Source: Anaerolineae bacterium
GTDB lineage: Bacteria > Chloroflexota > Anaerolineae > DRVO01
Length of the DNA: 64,000 nt
Direction of reading: 5' to 3'
Assembly (NCBI GenBank): GCA_013178015.1
Contig: JABLXR010000010.1
Coordinates: forward strand, 1-64,000
This document shows positions 1 through 7,314 of the stretch, piece by piece; position 1 is the first letter of the stretch; every line of letters begins with the position of its first letter. Both the position numbers and the translations under genes were made by a program. The notes below the pieces were generated by a model, which worked only from the letters and a program-made list of their open reading frames with translations, searched no databases and had not been told where the DNA came from.

Positions 1-787
1 GCTCGGGGTCGGTCACGTCCAAGCCTGCTCCACCGATCCAGCCTTCCCGCAGCGCCCGGATAAGAGCCTCCTGCTGGATAGTGCCCCCTCGGCCGGTGTT
101 GATGATGATGGCCGAGTTCTTCATGGTCCTCAGCTCGCGTTCGCCGATCATGCCCCTCGTCTCGTGCGTGAGAGGCAAGGTCAGCACCACAAAATCGCCC
201 TGGGGCAGAAGGGTCAGCAGTTCTCCCGGCCCGTACATGGCCTCCACCCCCTTGGCCGGGACGGTGGGATCGCGCCTGACGCCCAGGACCCTCATCCCCA
301 GCGCCGCAGCCATCTCGGCCGTGCGTTCGCCGATTGCTCCCACGCCGATGAGGATCACGGTGCTCCCGGCCAGTTCAAAGGCGGCCGCGCCTTTGGAGCG
401 GCTCCAGTCGTGCCTCTGCTGGGCTCGGATGGAATGATGCAGCCCCCGAGCAAAGGCGAACATGAAGGCCAGGATGTGCTCGCTGATGGGGATGGCGTGC
501 ACGCCGGAGGCGTTGGTCAGGATGAAGTCCTTTTGCCTGGCCTCGGGCGTGCGCATGAGCCAGTCGGCCCCGGCGCCCCACTGCTGCATCCAGCGCAGGT
601 TGGGCGCCAGCGCCACCAGCTCTCGCGGCAGCCCGCCGGCAGCGATCTCCACCTCATCCAGAACCGCCTCGATCTCCCGCCGATCGCGGGTCAAGATGAG
701 ACGCTTGTCGGGAGCGAGAGCCTTGACGGCTTCCAGCTGTTCCTCAGAGACGGAATCGGGGTCTAACGCGAGCAGAATGGTACCCAT
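1..787 (-). CDS. D-2-hydroxyacid dehydrogenase, NAD-binding (3' end outside window)
   Basis: The gene reads leftward and runs off the left edge, so 262 codons are present and the C-terminus is missing. The start is the ATG at 787, preceded by a GAGGTGACG ribosome site. The protein has the N-terminal substrate half (about 1-100), then a Rossmann fold with GVGAIG at 148-153. Later motifs are INTGRGG (about 231-237, with the substrate-binding Arg) and GLDV near 257, where the catalytic Glu follows. The catalytic His would lie beyond the edge. The family uses NAD(P)H to reduce 2-keto acids or oxidise D-2-hydroxyacids in the cytoplasm. The overall pattern is closest to glyoxylate/hydroxypyruvate reductase-like members, but the substrate cannot be told. 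It is followed upstream by a repeat-filled gap, so it has no clear operon partner on this side. Confidence 0.9.
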   Translation of the reverse strand, partial: MGTILLALDPDSVSEEQLEAVKALAPDKRLILTRDRREIEAVLDEVEIAAGGLPRELVALAPNLRWMQQWGAGADWLMRTPEARQKDFILTNASGVHAIPISEHILAFMFAFARGLHHSIRAQQRHDWSRSKGAAAFELAGSTVILIGVGAIGERTAEMAAALGMRVLGVRRDPTVPAKGVEAMYGPGELLTLLPQGDFVVLTLPLTHETRGMIGERELRTMKNSAIIINTGRGGTIQQEALIRALREGWIGGAGLDVTDPE

Positions 788-1118
788 CGTCACCTCTTAC
801 AGTGGCCTGGATCAGACCCTATGGGATATCGCACCTGGGGCTCAGACGGGGAAGCGAAGGGCGCGCGGCCAGGTCACTGTCGCCCGTCCGCGGCCTCGAT
901 GCCGCCAACCCGGAGGCACCACAACGCCGGCACAGGCGACCCGTGCGGGCGCTACCGAGCCGGCCGTAGCCTCCATACCCGATAACTGAGGTACATTATA
1001 CACCCCAGGGCAACCCCCATCCAGTCGGACGCGCCTCGGGGGTGCCCCGAGCCCCGGGGGGATGGCAGGAAGTGTGCGTGCCTCATGGGTCACGTTGAGC
1101 GACGGGTGTGCTAGCGGA
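788..1118. other. Intergenic stretch without recognisable gene
   Basis: No convincing reading frame is present; the ORFs here lack any family motif and cross the repeat elements further right. The stretch is GC-rich and leads into the repeat block that fills the rest of the gap to 2082. Confidence 0.5.
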
Positions 1119-1192
1119 GTGAAGCGTCTCGGCTTGCAGACTGGGAGATTCCTCGCTGGCGCTCGGAATGACAGAAGGAGCCAAGTCGTGAC
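1119..1192 (+). repeat. Dispersed repeat, type A (GAGATTCCTCGCTG core)
   Basis: This 74-bp stretch closely matches 55549-55622. Both run from GTGAAGCGTCTCGGCTTGC through GAGATTCCTCGCTG and GCTCGGAATGACAGAAGG to CGTGAC. A second, shorter copy of the GCTCGGAATGACAGAAGG end lies at about 1230-1262. Both places then continue with a GCTGCTCATGA segment and type-B repeats, so A and B together look like one composite element. It encodes no protein. Confidence 0.75.
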
Positions 1193-1342
1193 ACGACTGG
1201 AGCAAGCTAATCGGCCCGCCGCCCCAGGGCTGGCGCTCGGAATGACAGAAGGGGCCAAGTCGTGACTCGCCGCCAACGCTGCTCATGACGCAGACAGACA
1301 CCGGAGGGGCGACAGGAGGCCCCTGTCATGAGGGCCTCCGCC

Positions 1343-1745
1343 GCAGTGTCATGCCGAACGAAGTGAGGCATCTCCAGCTTCGCCATCGCTTGTCCCCCAC
1401 CGGCAACACCAGACCCGCAGTGTCATGCCGAACGAAGTGAGGCATCTCCAGCTTCGCCATCGCTTGTCCCCCACCGGCAACACCAGACCCGCAGTGTCAT
1501 GCCGAACGAAGTGAGGCATCTCCGGCTTCGCCATGACTTGCCCCCCACCGGCAATGCCAGGCCTGCAGTGTCATGCCGAACGAAGTGAGGCATCTCCAGC
1601 CTCGCCATGACTTGCCCCCCACCGGCAATACCAGGCCTGCGGTGCCATGCCGAACGTAGTGAGGCATCTCCAGCTTCGCCATGACTTGCCCCCCACCGGC
1701 AATACCAGGCCTGCGGTGCCATGCCGAACGTAGTGAGGCATCTCC
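1343..1745 (+). repeat. 74-bp tandem array of type-B repeats (six copies)
   Basis: Six copies of a 33-bp core (GCAGTGTCATGCCGAACGAA, then GTGAGGCATCTCC) start at 1343, 1417, 1491, 1565, 1639 and 1713, an exact 74-bp period. The 41 bp between cores is also nearly identical from unit to unit (CTTCGCCAT, CCCCCACCGGCAA). The last two cores carry GCGGTGCC and GAACGTAG variants, so the array has drifted from left to right. The regular period and conserved spacers show growth by tandem duplication, not by insertion of separate elements. Short ORFs across the array are by-products. Confidence 0.9.
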
Positions 1746-1835
1746 AAGTCGCGGGTGGAGACCCTTACCTGGGGCCCAGGGTGACTGGGGGAGGGCTCAC
1801 AGTGGCAGGAGAAAGCGGTCACACCGGCCTCCCCT

Positions 1836-1942
1836 GCAGTGTCATGCCGAACGAAGTGAGGCATCTCCGGCTTCGCCATCGCTTGCCCCCCACCGGCAAT
1901 GCCAGACCCGCAGTGTCATGCCGAACGAAGTGAGGCATCTCC
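1836..1942 (+). repeat. Second type-B repeat block (two copies, 74-bp period)
   Basis: Cores begin at 1836 and 1910, again 74 bp apart. The sequence just after the second copy (AAGTCGCGGGTGGAGACCCT) is the same as the one after the sixth copy of the first array (from about 1746). The block is therefore a partial duplicate of the end of that array. Confidence 0.85.
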
Positions 1943-2082
1943 AAGTCGCGGGTGGAGACCCTGCGCCGGGTGCCGGCACGCCACGCCTCCGGCTGGGTGT
2001 GCTCCGGGCCACCATGGGCGGGGCGTCTGCCGAACGCCTTGGGCTGAAGTCGTGCCCGTCGCCTCGCCGGCCGCGCGGGGCA

Positions 2083-3348
2083 CTACTCGTTCTCGTTCAT
2101 CTCCGGGTACAGGCGTCTCATGCAGTCGGGGCAGATGGCGTGGGTGAAGCTGGCCTCCGAGTGAGCACGAACGTACTCCTCCACCTGCTGCCAGTACCCC
2201 TGATCGTCTCGCACCTTCTTGCAGGAGGCACAGATGGGGATGAGCCCTCGCAGGGTGCGGATGCGCTTCAGGGCCTCCTGGAGCTCCCCAATTAACACTT
2301 CCCGCTCGGCCTCGGCGCGCCTACGCGCGGTCACGTCCCTGAGCACCACCACCCACCCCGAGATGCGCGAGTGCCTTCTGAGGGCAGATATCATCACGTC
2401 GAAGTGCGCTTCGCCATCGGCGGCGTTGATGGTGACCTCCGAGCGAGACTCGGCCAGGCAGCGGAGCCGCTCGCTCAGGGCGGGCTGTTGGGCGGTCACG
2501 TCGGCGCCGCTGCGGCCCACCACCGACGCCGCCGGAAGGCGCAGAAGCCTGGCCCCGGCTGGGTTGAGGTCCACTATGCGACCCTGCTCGTCCAGTACCA
2601 GCACCCCGTCACCGATGCCGTCCACCACCTGGCTTCGAGCCGCCGGCACCAGGTCCAGCGTCTGGAAGCGCAGGATACTGAGAACCACTATGAGACCCGA
2701 GATGGCGAAGGCTGATGCGGTCAGGTCCATACCAGGCACGGGGCTATGGCCGAATATGTAGGCCAGGTTGGCGGCGAGCGGGAGGAGTACCGCCACCACG
2801 AGCGAGACGCCCTGCATTCGGTATATGTAGTGAGAGCGCACGAGCGACTCGGCCAGCACGGCGGTCCCCACCAGCGCCAGAGTATGCGAGTACAGGGCAG
2901 CCACGTAGAACCAGGGGCCGTAGCTCTTGCTGATCACCGCGAACGGCCCGGAGGTGTCCAACGAGATGTCGTAGCGCATCAGGCCGTGCCGGCTGTTGGT
3001 GGCAACGAGCACCACAGTGACCGCGGGGATCACCACCAGCAGGCCGAGCTTGCGCCTGGTGAGCCAGAGGTCTCGGCCCGTGTAGCGCATGGCGAACAGG
3101 AACCAGAGCACCGACACGCTCACGATGCCCGGGTACTCCAGCCCAACCCAAAACGTCTTCCCGTCGAGAGTAGGACTCAGGAGTTCCAGTGCATTGGTGG
3201 CTGACCAGTAGCAGCTAGCGACGGCGAGATACAACATGGCCCGGGCCGCAGGGGCCTGCCGGCGCCGCCACACGAGGCTTGCCGTCAGCGCACTCACCAC
3301 AGCCGCAGTCAAGTGCAGAAGGGCGTAAGGAGTCCAGATCATGTCCAC
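2083..3348 (-). CDS. 7TM sensor protein with PAS domain and C-terminal Cys4 module
   Basis: A membrane sensor of 421 aa starting at the GTG at 3348 (GGAG five bases upstream); an in-frame ATG two codons later is an alternative. Residues 1 to about 215 form seven hydrophobic helices, like the 7TM region found at the N-terminus of some histidine kinases. A PAS domain (about 235-345, DGIGDGVLVLDEQGRIVDLN) and a short coiled coil follow. Instead of a kinase, the protein ends in a ~55-residue module with C373-x2-C376 and C406-x2-C409 and the pattern PICASCKKVRDDQGYW. Such tails occur on other PAS proteins and may bind zinc or act as an output adaptor. With no kinase or GGDEF output visible, it probably signals through a partner. 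Function beyond signal sensing is unknown. Confidence 0.8.
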   Translation of the reverse strand: MDMIWTPYALLHLTAAVVSALTASLVWRRRQAPAARAMLYLAVASCYWSATNALELLSPTLDGKTFWVGLEYPGIVSVSVLWFLFAMRYTGRDLWLTRRKLGLLVVIPAVTVVLVATNSRHGLMRYDISLDTSGPFAVISKSYGPWFYVAALYSHTLALVGTAVLAESLVRSHYIYRMQGVSLVVAVLLPLAANLAYIFGHSPVPGMDLTASAFAISGLIVVLSILRFQTLDLVPAARSQVVDGIGDGVLVLDEQGRIVDLNPAGARLLRLPAASVVGRSGADVTAQQPALSERLRCLAESRSEVTINAADGEAHFDVMISALRRHSRISGWVVVLRDVTARRRAEAEREVLIGELQEALKRIRTLRGLIPICASCKKVRDDQGYWQQVEEYVRAHSEASFTHAICPDCMRRLYPEMNENE

Positions 3349-3711
3349 CTAGGCTCCACTTAGGGCGAGCTGCGGGGTTCGGAACCTCGCAGAGCGTGCT
3401 GGCCCATCGATGACCGGATCGGCACGGTGATAACCATGAGCTGGCAACAGCTTGGGTTCCGGCGAGAGCCGCCCTGCTCGACCGGCCGCTATCTACCGTC
3501 GGCAGCTGGAACTAGGACAACGCAAGAGGGAGACCAGGGCCTCGCGGTGACCATCACAGGCGTAACGCCACCTAGCCCGCAGACCTGGTCCGCATGGGCG
3601 CAAATCTACGCCACCTTCCGACCGTTGTCCACCTCGGCAGGAGGCGACACGCGTCGCACTGGGGGCGGGAGCCGCTCCGGCAGTCCCTGTCCGGCTCACG
3701 ACGGAGCTCGC
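3349..3711. other. Intergenic, no gene seen
   Basis: This 363-nt stretch lies between the 5' end of the 7TM sensor and the 3' end of signal peptidase. It must hold the promoter of the sensor gene, but I see no clear -35/-10 pair, no hairpin with a U-tract and no repeat. Confidence 0.5.
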
Positions 3712-4416
3712 TCAGCCGTAACCCCCACCTTCGCCGGCAGATGGAGCCGCCGTCGGGGATACCACCTGGGGAATCCCATCGTTCACCCCGCCCGGGGGCC
3801 AGATGGAGAACCAGGCCTTACCGATAATGGCAGAGCGAGAGACGGGTCCGAAGAAGCGGGAGTCGTTGCTGTTGTTGCGATTGTCGCCCAGCATGAGATA
3901 CTGGTCCGGCCCCAAGACCACCGGCCCCCAGACCGAGGCGCTCGATCCCGGAGCCAGGTAAGGCTCGACCAGCTGCTCACCGTTCACGAAGACCCCACCT
4001 TCGGAGATGAGAATCTCCTCCCCCGGCAGGCCTATCACCCTCTTGATAAGGATCAGCTCCGGATCCTGGGGGGAGCGAAACACGGCGATGTCCCCCCGGG
4101 AGACGTCGCCGATCCGGTAGGCCAGCTTGTTGACCAGCAGGTACTGGCCCTCCTGGAGGGTGGGAACCATGCTGCGGCTGATGACCCTGGTGCTCTGCAA
4201 CACCGACCGCATGGCCACGAATAGCACTACCCCCAGGAGGATGGTCTCGAGCACCTCCTGCAGCAGGCTGCCTCGACGCTCCTCGCCTGCCTCGGCAGGA
4301 CCGGGCTCTCCCGGCGTTGGGGGGTGGCCCACGCGCAAGGACTCAGGCGCCAGCTCCCGCCGGGGCCACTCACTCCCCCGCCTGGTGCGCAACTGCTCTC
4401 CACTCGGCTCGCGCAT
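3712..4416 (-). CDS. lepB: Signal peptidase I
   Basis: A membrane-bound serine protease that removes signal peptides from exported proteins. The 234-aa protein has a cytoplasmic N-terminal tail, one transmembrane helix (about 54-72) and the catalytic domain outside. The catalytic Ser is S82 in SRSMVPTL and the general-base Lys is K125 in LIKRVIGLPGE. The third family box, LMLGDNRNNSNDSRFFG, is near residue 180. The charged, Pro-rich N-terminal extension (1-50) is longer than in short Gram-positive enzymes. A GTAGGTT-type weak ribosome site precedes the ATG at 4416. The gene stands alone. The many signal-peptide proteins in this window are plausible clients. Confidence 0.95.
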   Translation of the reverse strand: MREPSGEQLRTRRGSEWPRRELAPESLRVGHPPTPGEPGPAEAGEERRGSLLQEVLETILLGVVLFVAMRSVLQSTRVISRSMVPTLQEGQYLLVNKLAYRIGDVSRGDIAVFRSPQDPELILIKRVIGLPGEEILISEGGVFVNGEQLVEPYLAPGSSASVWGPVVLGPDQYLMLGDNRNNSNDSRFFGPVSRSAIIGKAWFSIWPPGGVNDGIPQVVSPTAAPSAGEGGGYG

Positions 4417-4446
4417 AACCTACTTCCGCCCTACAGTCATGCTTCC

Positions 4447-4452
4447 AGTATA
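4447..4452 (-). promoter_or_regulatory. Possible -10 box of lepB
   Basis: TATACT on the minus strand, 30 bases before the lepB start. No good -35 was found, so this is a by-eye suggestion. Confidence 0.35.
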
Positions 4453-4874
4453 GGGCACCCACTCCGGCTCAACACATCCAACGGGTGGCGGCCGGAGGCA
4501 CCCACCGGCAGGACACGTCGGCCGGGCGCTTCGCGGCGGTCAGGGTGACAGGGCGGGGCCTGACGGTGACTGGGTGGCGCCTGAGGCCGGCGGAGCGGCG
4601 CCGCAGGATGACAGAGGGTGCCTGGGGGCGATGCGCGGGGACCCACCGATAGCCACATCAACCACCTGTCCCCGGCATGCGAGTGCTGCCCAGGGCGGAC
4701 GCGGTGGTCCGTTCCTACCGGGCGGCTGTCATCGCCTCGAGACGAGCCGGGCTGGCGCATGCGGCACCCGGGATGACACCTGGGGCGTGCCATGGCGTCG
4801 TGAGCTCTCGGCCGCGCTTCCGGCCCCGGGTGACGCTGGCAGTGTTCGAGCCGGAGCCGGCCCGGCCATCGGCG
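4453..4874. other. Intergenic with decayed repeat traces
   Basis: No gene is seen. Phrases such as GGATGACAGAGGGTGCC and GGGATGACACCTGGGG recur and resemble worn copies of the GGAATGACAGAAGG end of the type-A repeat at 1119. They are too degraded to delimit. Confidence 0.4.
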
Positions 4875-5651
4875 CTAGAGGCTGAGCAGGCGCTCCATGT
4901 TGCCGTGGCTGATGGCCTCCTTGGTGGCCTGGTCAGCCTCCAGGATCTCTAGCTTGAGCAGGGCCGGCCGCGGGTACTTGAAGGGCATCCCCGTGCCGAA
5001 GACGACACTGCCGGGGCCGAAGTTGGCGATCATGGCACCCAGGTTGTTGGCCAGCACCGCCGTCATGCGCGACAGGTCGGCCATAACCTGCCGGCTGCCG
5101 TTCCGGTCCGGCTCGAAAGCCAGCGAGGACTCCAGCCCCAGCCCGTTGAGGATGACGAAGCTCGTCCTGGGGCAAGCCTGGACTACCGCCTCGATCTCCG
5201 GCACGGTGAGGTTGCGCTCCGTGTCCATCCAGTGCCGCTGCCGCACGTCCACCACTCGCATGGGGAGGGCGATGGGAAAGCCCAGCTCGGTGGCCGCCCC
5301 GATCAGTTCCAGGCTGGCGCTATCGGTCAGGTCGTACTGGTGATAGGCGGGGTACAGCCGTAGCCCCCGCATGCCCAGCTCCTCGTGGCAGAGGCGCAGG
5401 TTGCGCTGCCAACCGGGGTAGTTGGGGTTGAGGGTGGCGAAGGGGATGAGGCGGTCTCGATGGCCAGCCACCTGCTCCGCTAGCTCCTCGTTGGCCCGGT
5501 GGCAGTTCTTGTAGAAGATGCCGTGGATGCTCGCCACCACCGCCGCCTCTATCCCGTTGGCGTCCATGAAGCGCAGCAGACCGGGCACGTCGTTGTGGCG
5601 TAGCTGGCGGAACGGCCAGTGCCCCAGCCAGGCATTGGCGTCAATGATCAT
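4875..5651 (-). CDS. Amidohydrolase-2 family protein lacking the HxH metal motif
   Basis: A 258-aa TIM-barrel protein of the amidohydrolase-2 (ACMSD-like) group. The barrel opens with MIIDANAWLGHWPFR, where family members normally have D-x-H-x-H, so both metal-binding His positions are Asn and Trp here. The ATG at 5651 overlaps the stop of the upstream amidohydrolase gene by four bases (ATGA), so translation is probably coupled. The ribosome site AGAGGAG lies inside that gene. The C-terminus, NMERLLSL, matches the family ending in which a conserved Asn precedes the last helix. It may be a metal-free hydrolase or lyase, or a non-catalytic partner of the two neighbours. Substrate unknown. Confidence 0.85.
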   Translation of the reverse strand: MIIDANAWLGHWPFRQLRHNDVPGLLRFMDANGIEAAVVASIHGIFYKNCHRANEELAEQVAGHRDRLIPFATLNPNYPGWQRNLRLCHEELGMRGLRLYPAYHQYDLTDSASLELIGAATELGFPIALPMRVVDVRQRHWMDTERNLTVPEIEAVVQACPRTSFVILNGLGLESSLAFEPDRNGSRQVMADLSRMTAVLANNLGAMIANFGPGSVVFGTGMPFKYPRPALLKLEILEADQATKEAISHGNMERLLSL

Positions 5652-6418
5652 CTTGCTCTCCTCTGGGACAGTATGGCCAGCGCGTTGCCGGAGAAGATGG
5701 CCTCCCGTTGCTCCTCGGTGATCTCCGCGCCCAGCACCTTGCCCACCCCCGCTTCCTCGGACCCATCGCAGGCGAACAACAGCCGGTGCGCGCCCAGCAG
5801 GCGCACGGCGTACTCGATCATCCCTTCGTCAATGACGCTCCCGCTGGTATCGGCATAGACGGTAGGAGCGTCGGCCAGAGCCTGCAGGCTCCACTCGTAG
5901 TCCCCGCCCCCGCCGATGTGCCCCATTATGAGGATGGCCTCCGGGTAGCGCCGGGCCAGGTCAGCGAAGTGGACGCCATCGGAGATCTTGGGCTGCTGGC
6001 GGCGGGTGGCGGTGTCCATGAGGTGCCCGGCGTGATCGAGCACCGGTATGCCCTCCTCGATGGCCTTCTCGATCACCGGGAAGACGGCGGGGTCGTTGAT
6101 GAAGTACTGGTTATACAGCTTGATACCGATCATGCCCTGGTCCAGGCAGCGGTCTATCTCCTGGAGCGACTCCCGGTACCAGCCGGGTACGACGAAGCAC
6201 TGCCCCTGGATGCGGTCGGGGTAGAGGTGCATGGCCTCCAGCACCGCGTCGTTGCCCTCCCGGATCGCCTCCGGCTCGGGCATGCCTTGGCCGATGGGCC
6301 GGGAACACCACATCTGCTCGATGCCCAGGCGGTCGGCGGCCTCAATCAGGCGGCGACAGTGATCCACGTCCAGGCGGCCGTCTTTCACTCGCACGTGAGA
6401 GTGCACATCTATTCGCAT
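5648..6418 (-). CDS. Amidohydrolase-2 family hydrolase (paralogue 1)
   Basis: A 256-aa metal-dependent TIM-barrel hydrolase. Residues 1-8 (MRIDVHSH) carry the HxH metal motif. Also visible are DHAGHLMD near 130, MGHIGGGGDYEW near 165 and an ACDGSEE loop near 220 that supplies the conserved catalytic Asp. It starts at 6418, with AGGAGCGG ahead. It lies 21 bases after the next paralogue and overlaps the following gene by four bases, so the three form one operon (7210 to 4875). It is very similar along its full length to the neighbour at 6440-7210, which means tandem duplication. Family members decarboxylate or hydrolyse cyclic or aromatic acids and lactones; the actual substrate cannot be inferred. 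Confidence 0.88.
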   Translation of the reverse strand: MRIDVHSHVRVKDGRLDVDHCRRLIEAADRLGIEQMWCSRPIGQGMPEPEAIREGNDAVLEAMHLYPDRIQGQCFVVPGWYRESLQEIDRCLDQGMIGIKLYNQYFINDPAVFPVIEKAIEEGIPVLDHAGHLMDTATRRQQPKISDGVHFADLARRYPEAILIMGHIGGGGDYEWSLQALADAPTVYADTSGSVIDEGMIEYAVRLLGAHRLLFACDGSEEAGVGKVLGAEITEEQREAIFSGNALAILSQRRAR

Positions 6419-6439
6419 GGACCGCTCCTGCAGTGAGAC

Positions 6440-7210
6440 CTACCGTGATCGGCGCCTGCCCAGCAGGCGCCGGGCATTGCCGGAGAAGATGGCTTGTCGT
6501 GCTTCCTCGGTCAGGTCGGCGGCCAGAACCTTGCCCACCCCGCCCTCCTCGGTCTCATCGCAGCCGAAGATGAGCCGCTCGACCCCCAGAAGCCGGGCGG
6601 CGTACTCCACCATGCCCTCGTCAATGACGCTGCCGCTGGTGTCGGCGTAGATGTTCGGGTGCTCCACGATGGCTTGCAGGCTCCACTCGTAGTCGCCACC
6701 GCCCCCGATGTGGGCCATGATTAGAAGGGCCTCGGGATAGCGTGCCGCCAGATCGGCGAAGTGGACGCCATCAGAGATCTTGGGCTGCTGTCGGCGTCCT
6801 CTCTCATCCATCGGGTGACCGGCGTGGCAGAGGATGGGAATGCGCTCCTCGATGGCCTTCTCCACCACCGGGAACACTGCCGGATCGTTGATGAGGTACT
6901 GGTGGTAGAGCTTGATCCCGATCATGCCCTGGTCCAGGCAGCGGTCAATCTCGGCCAGGGCCTCGCGGAAGTAGCCGGCAACGACGAAGCAATAGCCACG
7001 TAGACGGGCTGGGTGCTGGCGTACGGCGTCAAGCACGGCGTCGTTGCGGCGGCGCACTTCGTCGGGCGTACCCATGCCCGTGGTGACGGGGCAAGAGACC
7101 CAGGCCTCGTCTATCCCGAGCCGGTCGCAGGCGTCGAGCAGGCGGTCCAGGTCGGTGGCCCTCCGGCGGCCGTCCTCGATCCAGACGTGGGCGTGAGCGT
7201 CGATGCGCAT
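6440..7210 (-). CDS. Amidohydrolase-2 family hydrolase (paralogue 2)
   Basis: The first gene of the three-amidohydrolase operon, 256 aa, with the same length and motif order as its neighbour: MRIDAHAH at the start (HxH intact), CHAGHPMD, MAHIGGGGDYEW and GCDETEE. Blocks such as DRCLDQGMIGIKLY and QQPKISDGVHFADLA are identical or nearly so between the two copies, while the region 12-70 differs. This suggests different substrate pockets on a shared scaffold. The ribosome site GAGGAGCGCCC precedes the ATG at 7210. It sits next to a beta-mannosidase on the same strand, but 104 bases separate them, so co-transcription is possible and not shown. Confidence 0.88.
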   Translation of the reverse strand: MRIDAHAHVWIEDGRRRATDLDRLLDACDRLGIDEAWVSCPVTTGMGTPDEVRRRNDAVLDAVRQHPARLRGYCFVVAGYFREALAEIDRCLDQGMIGIKLYHQYLINDPAVFPVVEKAIEERIPILCHAGHPMDERGRRQQPKISDGVHFADLAARYPEALLIMAHIGGGGDYEWSLQAIVEHPNIYADTSGSVIDEGMVEYAARLLGVERLIFGCDETEEGGVGKVLAADLTEEARQAIFSGNARRLLGRRRSR

Positions 7211-7314
7211 GGGCGCTCCTCACGGAATGGTGGTGGTCTGTGACGCCCCAGATTACCCTCAGGTGCGAGTCAGGGCAACGGCTCTGGCCACACATCGAGC
7301 TTAGGCGCTGCCGG

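Noticed and set aside
1343-1942. Regular array that looks like a CRISPR
   Set aside because: The spacers between the 33-bp cores are almost identical to one another, the period is 74 bp, and there are no cas genes.
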